Assembly (NCBI GenBank): GCA_905233985.1
Contig: CAJOFA010000017.1
Span: 1-64,000 of the forward strand
DNA length: 64,000 bases
From: an uncultured Prevotella sp.
GTDB lineage: Bacteria > Bacteroidota > Bacteroidia > Bacteroidales > Bacteroidaceae
Direction of reading: 5' to 3'
The position numbers and the translations under genes are program-made. Below the pieces are notes generated by a model. It had not been told where the DNA came from, did not search any database, and was given only the letters and a program-made list of their open reading frames with translations. Below, in pieces: positions 18,284 to 25,575 of this stretch. Position 1 is the first letter of the stretch; every line of letters starts with the position of its first letter.

Positions 18284-19243
18284 ATGAAGAAAACAATTCC
18301 GTTACTTATTCTATTGCTGTTAGCTGTCAGTTCGTGCCAACAGCAACCTTTGGATTTTCTGCGCTCGATGGGTGTGGGGGTTGATAGTCTAATGATGGAC
18401 ACTATTCCACAACCATACCACATGAGCGGCTACATGCTCACACCTGAACAATACGACCAGCTCTTTGGAGAAAAACGCCCAATTTCCATCTCTCGTGAGC
18501 ATTCACGCATCACAGCGATAAAACCTGTCAATCGCAACTATTTGATTTCCATTGCCACCTATGCATATTATGAATCTATATGCCTATTTAGTCCGCAGGG
18601 CAAACTCCTTGACGGTGTCTATTGTGGAATATGGGAAGGCGTAGAACCTCCAAGAAGAAATGAAGTAATAATAAAATTCGCAGAACCATTCGGCAAAGCA
18701 CAATGTCATTGTGAGTTCACATCAGACACTACTTTTATTATACATAGCTTTTGGAAATATGATGGAAAAGCGATGACAGCACAATACAAATACCAGATTA
18801 CAGGCGACAAAATGGTCCTTTTGGATAAGTACTACGAAGAAAAGCCAGACAGTAGCACATACGAAGAAATATGTTGTGGTGGCCTTCTTACAGAAGCAGA
18901 AGAAAGTATCTTTGGCGACCTCATCAGACGCCCCCTAAATGACACGATGACTGTGTCAGAATGGAACCGTGTACTTGTAAGGCACGAAAAAGACTGGAGC
19001 GAATGGAGTTCTGTGTCAAGTAAAACAGCTATGTTTTATAAGCAAAATCCCAAAATGGTATTAGCTTGGATAGACCAACACCGTAACGACTCAACAGAAT
19101 ACATATCATGGAGCCTCATGGCAAACTGTTCACGAGACAAATATTTGCAAGAACATCTCAAGCAGCAGTTAGAACAATATCCGAATCCCGAGCTAAAGGC
19201 GTACATGGCACAGATTGCTCATAAACAAGCTACAAGCAAATAA
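18284..19243 (+). CDS. Lipoprotein of unknown function
   Basis: A 319-residue lipoprotein with signal peptide and lipobox LAVSSCQQ (lipidated Cys near residue 18). The middle has short strand-rich blocks (YLISIATYAYYESICLFSPQGKLLDG) that recall propeller-like 6-bladed TolB/BF3526-type proteins, but no family is certain. An acidic, Tyr-rich middle and a helical C-terminus follow. It stands alone with its own promoter. Codon use is more AT-rich than in the core genes to the left, suggesting a lineage-specific gene. Confidence 0.7.
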   Translation: MKKTIPLLILLLLAVSSCQQQPLDFLRSMGVGVDSLMMDTIPQPYHMSGYMLTPEQYDQLFGEKRPISISREHSRITAIKPVNRNYLISIATYAYYESICLFSPQGKLLDGVYCGIWEGVEPPRRNEVIIKFAEPFGKAQCHCEFTSDTTFIIHSFWKYDGKAMTAQYKYQITGDKMVLLDKYYEEKPDSSTYEEICCGGLLTEAEESIFGDLIRRPLNDTMTVSEWNRVLVRHEKDWSEWSSVSSKTAMFYKQNPKMVLAWIDQHRNDSTEYISWSLMANCSRDKYLQEHLKQQLEQYPNPELKAYMAQIAHKQATSK

Positions 19244-19247
19244 AAAA

Positions 19248-19276
19248 ATGCTCACCGGAGTCCCCATGAGCACCCA
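19248..19276 (-). terminator. Intrinsic terminator-like hairpin, minus-strand polarity
   Basis: TGCTCA and TGAGCA arms enclose a short loop, with an A-run on the left, so the T-run follows the stem only on the minus strand. It lies just after the lipoprotein stop. It would stop transcripts coming leftwards; no minus-strand gene ends right here. Confidence 0.45.
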
Positions 19277-19313
19277 AATAGGCGGTCAAGAACTCTAATT
19301 ACAGAAAGAGAAT

Positions 19314-19868
19314 ATGGGAAAAAGAATAGCAGTTATTATAATATTTTCATGGCATATGATTAGTAGTTATTCGTATGACTGGAATAGTATTGCTGATAGT
19401 ATTAGTGTATGCCAAAAAAGAGTATCACCGTCATGGTGCTATTATGATATTGACCGATACATGTTGCTTAGGACTGACCAACATATTATGGATAGTTATG
19501 CTCAACAAATCAATACGGGAGATACTATTATGTTTATGGAGCATTTTTCTGCTTATAAAGACGAGTTGTACGTTTCATTTTGGATTAAGGGAAAACCTGA
19601 TACTTATTTGGCCTATGACAAAAACTTAAACATTAACAAAGAAATTGGATATAGTTGTTTTTCTTTTTATTCAAGAATGTTATGTAACAGATGGGATATT
19701 TCATCTATTAGGAAAGAAGAATATGAACATCCAATACAAAAAGATGTATATATCATAGCGACAAGGGTGATATTTGAAGCTGATAACAAAATAAATATAG
19801 ATTGTCTTTTCTTTAAGTGTTTCTATTATCCACCACGAGACAATTGTTATATTGGTCATCTCTTTTAG
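19314..19868 (+). CDS. Small exported protein of unknown function
   Basis: A 184-residue protein with an N-terminal hydrophobic segment (about residues 4-20) that looks like a signal peptide or anchor. The rest is Tyr-, Ile- and Asp-rich, with several Cys near the C-terminus. I do not recognise it. The DNA is markedly AT-rich compared with core genes. It starts 70 bases after the lipoprotein gene, with a hairpin in between, and has no visible promoter of its own. Confidence 0.5.
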   Translation: MGKRIAVIIIFSWHMISSYSYDWNSIADSISVCQKRVSPSWCYYDIDRYMLLRTDQHIMDSYAQQINTGDTIMFMEHFSAYKDELYVSFWIKGKPDTYLAYDKNLNINKEIGYSCFSFYSRMLCNRWDISSIRKEEYEHPIQKDVYIIATRVIFEADNKINIDCLFFKCFYYPPRDNCYIGHLF

Positions 19869-19869
19869 G

Positions 19870-19912
19870 TTTGAATCACGGGACCTCTGGTTTATTAACG
19901 GATTTCCCTTGC
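19870..19912 (-). other. Possible degenerate tRNA remnant
   Basis: On the minus strand this stretch reads like the 3' half of a tRNA: an anticodon-loop-like TTAATAA, an ACCAG right stem arm, a short variable region, and a T-arm-like ATTCAAACC. The matching left arm and acceptor stem are absent. It would be a fragment only, as left behind by integration or deletion events. Confidence 0.25.
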
Positions 19913-20261
19913 GTCGTAAAACGACGTCGTAAAACGAATACAAAGGAACATTTTTTTCAGATATTATTTGTTTTTTCTGAATAATTTTTGTACCTTTGCA
20001 AAAAGGTTAGTTATCAGTCGTTTACAGACTAACTAAAACACAAAAGGAACACGGCGCCCGCCGTCCGATTAAGCGGCGAGCGCCGTCAGTTTACGAAACG
20101 GCACCTCCCGCCCTACAAAACGCCGGCTCCGTACCTTGAAAACGGCACCTTTGTACCTTCAACTCGGCACCTTTGTACCTTCAACTCGGCAATTCGTCTT
20201 GGTAAAAATGGTAAGGGGAACGGAATCAAAGACCAGAGAATCGTTCTCTGGCCTATCTTGC
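19913..20261. repeat. Non-coding stretch: CGTCGTAAAACGA pair, promoter, GC hairpin, 22-bp tandem repeats
   Basis: CGTCGTAAAACGA occurs twice at 19914-19939. A perfect -7 element TACCTTTGC is at 19991-19999. After it come a small stem (GTTAGT/ACTAAC) and a GC hairpin (52-57/80-85 and 59-63/74-78 of the 20000s, one mismatch). From 20099 there are about five imperfect 22-bp units starting at 20099, 20121, 20143, 20165 and 20187; the third and fourth are nearly identical (CGGCACCTTTGTACCTTCAA). No convincing coding region. The promoter plus hairpins could make a small RNA, but no terminator is evident. Confidence 0.6.
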
Positions 20262-21302
20262 CTATTCCATCCATGTAAGTTTTCCGGAAACAATTGTCCA
20301 TTCGCCCTTCTGTTTTTCCATTATCACTTCGCCGCCCTCATAGACGAATCGGAAATATACAACAGCACGTTGCATCTGGGAATCAAAAACGATGGACGAA
20401 GCTGTAGGATAAGTCTCGTATTGCCAATAGCCTCCCCAATGTCCGTAAAATATCCTTGCTGCATTGTTGATGAATTCCATCCTTTTGCGACTTTTACCTT
20501 TGGGATAGGCAACTTGCATGATGCTTTCTTTTCCCAAACCAACATGTCTGTTGCCTAAAAAGCCGTCTAACAAATGTTTGTACTCTGAGGTCAGATAGAC
20601 AATCTTTTTGTTGGGGAAACAGATGGGAGGGCGAAATGAAATAGCAGAATCCACCCTGATGGTAGGGATTTCATACCAATAGAGATTTGAAGAATTCATA
20701 TCAAACTCAGGAGACAATTCTCCTCTTTCTTTTTCCCATTGGAGCATACTCAGATGCTTTTTGCGTATGCTGTCCTCAGAGAACATCTGGTTGATACGAT
20801 TAGTGTAATAGGCATCAAGCTCGTCAATACTAAGCGGGATGGCGTCCGCCACGTAGACATCATTCAGTGTGCCCTGCACTATAAAATAAGGACTATTATT
20901 ATAGAGGTTCTGATCCTCGCTTCTACATCCGATTTTATCCAGTTGAAGAGGTTGATAGAAAGCAGTATAAACCTTATGGGCCTCGCTCACCCACTTGTTT
21001 TTTGCTTCGTTTTCATTAGATGAAACATCATTTGACCAATTGTTAAAAAACTGATACAACAATGAGACTGAGTGCTTCTTATATGCCTTTTTCAACAAGG
21101 TAGCCTGTGACTGACCTTGTCCATGAATGGCCGTACACAAAAATAAAAATACACATAAAAGATAAAAACGAGTCTTTACCACAGCCTGTCTTCCTGCTAC
21201 AATTTTGCGCAAATATCTCGCAGTTCGCTTCAGCAGGTTCTCGTCTTCTGCTATAATGCTCATATTACGGAGCAGTTCGGCATTTATCAGTATTGCTGTC
21301 AT
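20262..21302 (-). CDS. Unknown secreted-type protein with antitoxin-like N-terminus
   Basis: A 346-residue reading frame in two parts. Residues 1-39 (MTAILINAELLRNMSIIAED to IVAGRQ) closely match the start of the small antitoxin-like protein at 47337-47585. Residues about 42-62 (KTRFYLLCVFLFLCTAIHG) are a clear signal peptide with its Lys/Arg start now internal, followed by about 280 residues of a secreted protein I do not recognise. A GTG codon just before KTRFYLL could be the start of a separate exported protein. The fusion probably arose when an antitoxin gene 5' end was joined to the secreted gene, supplying its promoter and start. Confidence 0.6.
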   Translation of the reverse strand: MTAILINAELLRNMSIIAEDENLLKRTARYLRKIVAGRQAVVKTRFYLLCVFLFLCTAIHGQGQSQATLLKKAYKKHSVSLLYQFFNNWSNDVSSNENEAKNKWVSEAHKVYTAFYQPLQLDKIGCRSEDQNLYNNSPYFIVQGTLNDVYVADAIPLSIDELDAYYTNRINQMFSEDSIRKKHLSMLQWEKERGELSPEFDMNSSNLYWYEIPTIRVDSAISFRPPICFPNKKIVYLTSEYKHLLDGFLGNRHVGLGKESIMQVAYPKGKSRKRMEFINNAARIFYGHWGGYWQYETYPTASSIVFDSQMQRAVVYFRFVYEGGEVIMEKQKGEWTIVSGKLTWME

Positions 21303-21324
21303 ATCCTTTTTCCTTTATTCTGTT

Positions 21325-21333
21325 GCAAAAATA
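21325..21333 (-). promoter_or_regulatory. Promoter -7 element (TATTTTTGC)
   Basis: TAnnTTTGC on the minus strand, 22 bases before ATG 21302. The spacing resembles that of the antitoxin promoter at 47609. Confidence 0.6.
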
Positions 21334-22026
21334 CTAATAAAATTAGAGGTAACAAGCAAAATACAGAAAAATAATGACTTTTTCATGAATAAATATTGAG
21401 ATATTGAATCAGTAGAAGAGGACTCTAGTTTAATAAGAAAACCCTGCCAGTCTTCAACGACGGTGTTTTTTTTTATGTTTTATGTGTTGCGAGACATGCT
21501 CCCCTTATTGCTTACATCACAGGTGATGATTGTTTCAAGTTGTTTCAAAGGCAGAAACACTTTGTTTCGATGTTTGAAACACTTTGTTTCGATGATGGAA
21601 ACACTTTGTTTCAATGGCAGAAACAAATGGAGCCAATAATCACCTTGAAGCTTGGAAGAGTCGATGTACTGTATCCATACGATTTCGTCAGGACATAAAA
21701 AAAAGCGATGACCCATCTCAGGCAACCGCTTCAATCTTCAATAGGTATTAGTTTTTTTAAGGTAAAAAGATTGTTTTCAGGATAACGATGCAAAGGTAAG
21801 GCTTATTTTTCAAACAACCAAATCTTTTGTTTGCAATTTTTAAGCGTGCTTTCTTGTGTCCCCACACAGCAGGGATTTTTAAATAATTTTAAGTAAAAAC
21901 GTGTGCAAACGTTTGATTGCTTTATGTCAAGAAGTATAAAAAAGAAGAGAGACGACAACATGTGTTCGTCTCTCTTGTAATGATGTAGAAGCCGGAGGTG
22001 CTATAACCTCACTTCAGGATAAAACC
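21334..22026. repeat. Gene-free stretch with GAAACACTTTGTTTC palindromic repeats
   Basis: About 690 bases without a convincing gene. At about 21529-21627 the palindrome GAAACACTTTGTTTC occurs three times with spacers of six to eight bases (around 21552, 21573, 21597), flanked by related half-sites. A minus-strand frame of 84 codons across them is repetitive and probably spurious. The rest is AT-rich filler before the carB terminator. Confidence 0.6.
21935..21977 (-). terminator. Intrinsic terminator of carB
   Basis: A stem of AGAGAGACGA with TCGTCTCTCT (about 21947-21976) is followed on the minus strand by a T-rich run. It lies 50 bases past the carB stop. Confidence 0.85.
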
Positions 22027-25000
22027 CTATGCGTTGTATTCCTGCCAGCTCTTGATGGGTATTTCGTTCTCGTCCATTGCGCAGAAGGCCTCAATGAAAG
22101 CCTTTGCCAGACGGCCGTTGGTCATCAGCGGAATGTTATGGTCAATGGCTCCGCGGCGAATGCGATAACCGTTGGTGAGCTCACGCTTGGTGTGGTTCTT
22201 CGGCACGTTGATGATGAGGTCGAAACGATGGTCGGCAATCATGTCCATCACATTGTTATCACCCTCTTCATCAGGCCATGAAACGGCAGTTGCCTTCACG
22301 CCATTATCATTGAGGAACTTGGCTGTTCCGCCTGTGGCATATACTTCATAGCCTTTCTTCACCAGGTTGCGTGCCGGCTCCAGCAAGTCAACCTTACCCT
22401 TGACACCTCCTGAAGAGATGAGGACACTCTTGTGGGGCAGACGGTAACCTGTGGCGATAAGTGCGTTGAGCAGGGCTTCGTTTAAGTCGTCACCCAGACA
22501 ACCCACCTCACCGGTAGATGACATGTCAACTCCCAGCACGGGGTCGGCATTCTGCAGACGGGCGAAGGAGAACTGTGATGCCTTCACGCCGATGCGGTCA
22601 ATGTCAAATTCTGACTTGTCGGGGCGAGAGTAGGGGGCATCAAGCATAATCTTCGTAGCCGTCTCGATAAAGTTACGCTTGAGAATCTTACTGACGAACG
22701 GGAAGGAGCGTGATGCACGCAGGTTACACTCAATAACCTTCACATCGCGGTTCTTGGCCAGATACTGGATATTGAACGGACCGCTGATGTTCAGTTCCTT
22801 GGCTATCTTACGCGAAATCTTCTTGATCTGACGTACCGTGGAGAAGTAGATGTGCTGTGCGGGGAATAACATGGTAGCATCGCCCGAGTGCACACCGGCA
22901 TATTCAACGTGTTCGGAAATGGCGTATTCGACAATTTCTCCCTTGTCGGCAACGGCATCGAACTCAATCTCCTTGGTCTCCTGCATGAATTGGCTGACCA
23001 CCACAGGGAATTCCTTGCTGACTTCGGTAGCCATGTTCAGGAAGCGGTGCAGCTCCTCATCGTCATAGCAGACATTCATGGCAGCACCTGAGAGCACGTA
23101 GCTGGGACGCACCAGCACGGGATATCCCACTTCGCTGACGAACTCCTTGATGTCCTCGAACGAGGTCAATGCCCGCCATGCGGGTTGGTCAACACCAAGC
23201 TTGTCCAGCATGGCCGAGAACTTGTCGCGGTTCTCTGCGCGGTCGATATCGACAGGACTGGTTCCGAGAACAGGCACGCCCTGACGGTAGAGCTTCATAG
23301 CGAGGTTGTTAGGAATCTGTCCGCCGACGCTGACGATGACGCCGCGAGGCTGTTCCAGATCTATCACATCCAGCACACGCTCCAGCGACAGCTCGTCGAA
23401 GTAGAGTCGGTCGCACATATCGTAGTCGGTCGAAACTGTCTCGGGGTTGTAATTAATCATGATGGATTTATACCCCAGCTTTCGTGCCGTATTAATGGCA
23501 TTGACCGAGCACCAGTCGAACTCCACGCTGGAACCGATACGATAGGCTCCGGAACCGAGCACGACGACAGACTTCTCGTTGTTATAGTAGTTGATGTCGT
23601 GAGCTGGTGAGTATAGCTTTCCGTCGGGAGTTCCGAAGGCTGGCGTATGAGTGTAGGTGAAGTAGAGGTAGTTGGTCAGTTCAGGATGCTCGGAAGCTAC
23701 GGTGTTGATACGCTTCACCGAAGGCATGATGCCATGCTGCTTGCGGTGGCGGCGCACGGCAAGGTTCTCCTTCTCCATGTTGCCTTCTTTGGGCTTCAGC
23801 ACGAAGCGTGCTATCTGGAAGTCGCTGAATCCGGCAACCTTTGCTTCATATAATAAGGAATCGGGTAGGGACTCCAGCGTGTCGTACTTCTGCAACTCAT
23901 GTTTCAGGTCAACGATGTGCTTCAGTCGCTCCAGGAACCACACGTCAATCTTCGTGAGTTCCTCGATGCGCTCAACGCTGTAGCCTTCCTCCAATGCCTG
24001 TGCAATAGCGAAGATACGCAAGTCGGTCGGATTGGAAAGTTCCTCGTCAAGATTGTCAAAGCGTGTATGGTCGTTGCCAACGAAGCCGTGCATGCCCTGA
24101 CCAATCATACGAAGGCCCTTCTGGATCATTTCTTCGAAAGAACGGCCGATGGACATGATTTCGCCGACAGACTTCATGCTCGAGCCGATGAGTCGGCTGA
24201 CGCCGGCAAACTTCGTCAGGTCCCAGCGTGGAATCTTACAGATCATATAGTCGAGCTGCGGAGCGACATAAGCAGAGTTGGTTGTTCCCATCTCGCCAAT
24301 CTGGTCGAGCGTGTAGCCGAGTGCAATCTTTGCAGCGACAAAGGCGAGGGGATAGCCTGTGGCCTTGGAAGCCAGCGCGCTGGAGCGTGAGAGACGGGCG
24401 TTGATTTCAATGATTCTGTAGTCGTTGGTCTTGGCATTGAATGCGAACTGAATGTTACACTCACCGACAATATTGAGGTGTCGTACACACTTGATGGTGA
24501 GTTCCTGTAACATCTTCACCTGCTCTTGGGTAAGTGAACAGGTAGGAGCAACGACGATGGATTCGCCCGTATGGATGCCCAGCGGGTCGAAATTCTCCAT
24601 GGAAGCGACAGTAAAACAGTGGTCGTTAGCGTCACGGATACATTCAAATTCTATCTCTTTCCAGCCTTTCAGCGATTCCTCAACGAGAATCTGAGGAGCA
24701 AAGGTAAATGCGCTCTCGGCCAGTTCTATGAATGCGCTTTCGTCAGGACAGATACCGCTTCCAAGTCCGCCTAAGGCATAAGCAGAACGAATCATGATGG
24801 GGAAGCCGATGCTATGGGCGGCTTTAAGAGCATCGTCCATATTCTCAACGGCGTGGCTGACAGGAACTTTCAGATCTACCTCGGCCAGTTTCTTGACAAA
24901 CAAGTCGCGGTCTTCCGTGTTCATAATGGCTTCAACACTTGTTCCAAGTACTTTGACGCCGTATTTCTCGAGCGTACCGTTCTGATAAAGTTCTGTGCCG

Positions 25001-25287
25001 CAGTTGAGTGCTGTTTGTCCGCCGAATGCAAGCAAAATGCCGTCCGGACGTTCTTTCTTGATGATTTCAGTTACAAAGTGAGGAGTAACTGGTTGAAAAT
25101 AGACTTTGTCGGCAATTCCCTCCGATGTCTGGATGGTAGCGATGTTTGGATTGACAAGAACTGACGAGATACCTTCTTCACGCAGGGCCTTGAGTGCCTG
25201 CGAGCCTGAATAGTCAAATTCACCAGCTTGTCCGATTTTCAACGCGCCCGAACCGAGCACAATAACTTTTTTTAATTCCTTGTTCAT
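22027..25287 (-). CDS. carB: Carbamoyl-phosphate synthase large subunit
   Basis: A 1086-residue ATP-grasp enzyme of normal CarB length. It makes carbamoyl phosphate from bicarbonate, ATP and ammonia supplied by CarA, for pyrimidine and arginine synthesis. Two homologous halves are visible: the first begins KKVIVLGSGALKIGQAGEFDYSG, the second SVVVLGSGAYRIGSSVEFDW; the C-terminal MGS-like allosteric domain carries YATGGTAKFL. ATG 25287 (MNKELKK) is chosen because the longer frame would start upstream of the promoter at 25314-25322. No carA lies next to it. It stands alone with its own promoter and terminator. Confidence 0.97.
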   Translation of the reverse strand: MNKELKKVIVLGSGALKIGQAGEFDYSGSQALKALREEGISSVLVNPNIATIQTSEGIADKVYFQPVTPHFVTEIIKKERPDGILLAFGGQTALNCGTELYQNGTLEKYGVKVLGTSVEAIMNTEDRDLFVKKLAEVDLKVPVSHAVENMDDALKAAHSIGFPIMIRSAYALGGLGSGICPDESAFIELAESAFTFAPQILVEESLKGWKEIEFECIRDANDHCFTVASMENFDPLGIHTGESIVVAPTCSLTQEQVKMLQELTIKCVRHLNIVGECNIQFAFNAKTNDYRIIEINARLSRSSALASKATGYPLAFVAAKIALGYTLDQIGEMGTTNSAYVAPQLDYMICKIPRWDLTKFAGVSRLIGSSMKSVGEIMSIGRSFEEMIQKGLRMIGQGMHGFVGNDHTRFDNLDEELSNPTDLRIFAIAQALEEGYSVERIEELTKIDVWFLERLKHIVDLKHELQKYDTLESLPDSLLYEAKVAGFSDFQIARFVLKPKEGNMEKENLAVRRHRKQHGIMPSVKRINTVASEHPELTNYLYFTYTHTPAFGTPDGKLYSPAHDINYYNNEKSVVVLGSGAYRIGSSVEFDWCSVNAINTARKLGYKSIMINYNPETVSTDYDMCDRLYFDELSLERVLDVIDLEQPRGVIVSVGGQIPNNLAMKLYRQGVPVLGTSPVDIDRAENRDKFSAMLDKLGVDQPAWRALTSFEDIKEFVSEVGYPVLVRPSYVLSGAAMNVCYDDEELHRFLNMATEVSKEFPVVVSQFMQETKEIEFDAVADKGEIVEYAISEHVEYAGVHSGDATMLFPAQHIYFSTVRQIKKISRKIAKELNISGPFNIQYLAKNRDVKVIECNLRASRSFPFVSKILKRNFIETATKIMLDAPYSRPDKSEFDIDRIGVKASQFSFARLQNADPVLGVDMSSTGEVGCLGDDLNEALLNALIATGYRLPHKSVLISSGGVKGKVDLLEPARNLVKKGYEVYATGGTAKFLNDNGVKATAVSWPDEEGDNNVMDMIADHRFDLIINVPKNHTKRELTNGYRIRRGAIDHNIPLMTNGRLAKAFIEAFCAMDENEIPIKSWQEYNA

Positions 25288-25313
25288 ATTTATGCACTTT
25301 TTATTTTCAAGCT

Positions 25314-25322
25314 GCAAAGGTA
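25314..25322 (-). promoter_or_regulatory. Promoter -7 element (TACCTTTGC) of carB
   Basis: A perfect box on the minus strand, 26 bases before ATG 25287. It settles the carB start. Confidence 0.75.
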
Positions 25323-25556
25323 CGGAATATTTTTGGAACAACCAAACCTCTCGGCAATGAATTATTCATTATTTTTTATTATTGAATTGTTCTTGAATGA
25401 ATATCCAGTTTTAGCCTCGATTTAGCCATGATTTTTGGAAGATTTCCTATTATAATATGTAAAGGTCTTAAAATATCATAATCGGCATTATGATAAATAG
25501 ATAATAAAACTCAATAAAATATTTTCAAATCCTTTGTGAATTTGAGAATAATATCG

Positions 25557-25565
25557 TATCTTTGC
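25557..25565 (+). promoter_or_regulatory. Promoter -7 element (TATCTTTGC) of ftsK
   Basis: A perfect box 10 bases before ATG 25576, in a 235-base AT-rich spacer between divergent carB and ftsK. The leader would be about 8 bases. Confidence 0.75.
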
Positions 25566-25575
25566 GCGAAATTTC

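Noticed and set aside
21480..21734. Minus-strand 84-codon frame
   Set aside because: Its middle is only the translated GAAACACTTTGTTTC repeat; no family and no promoter.
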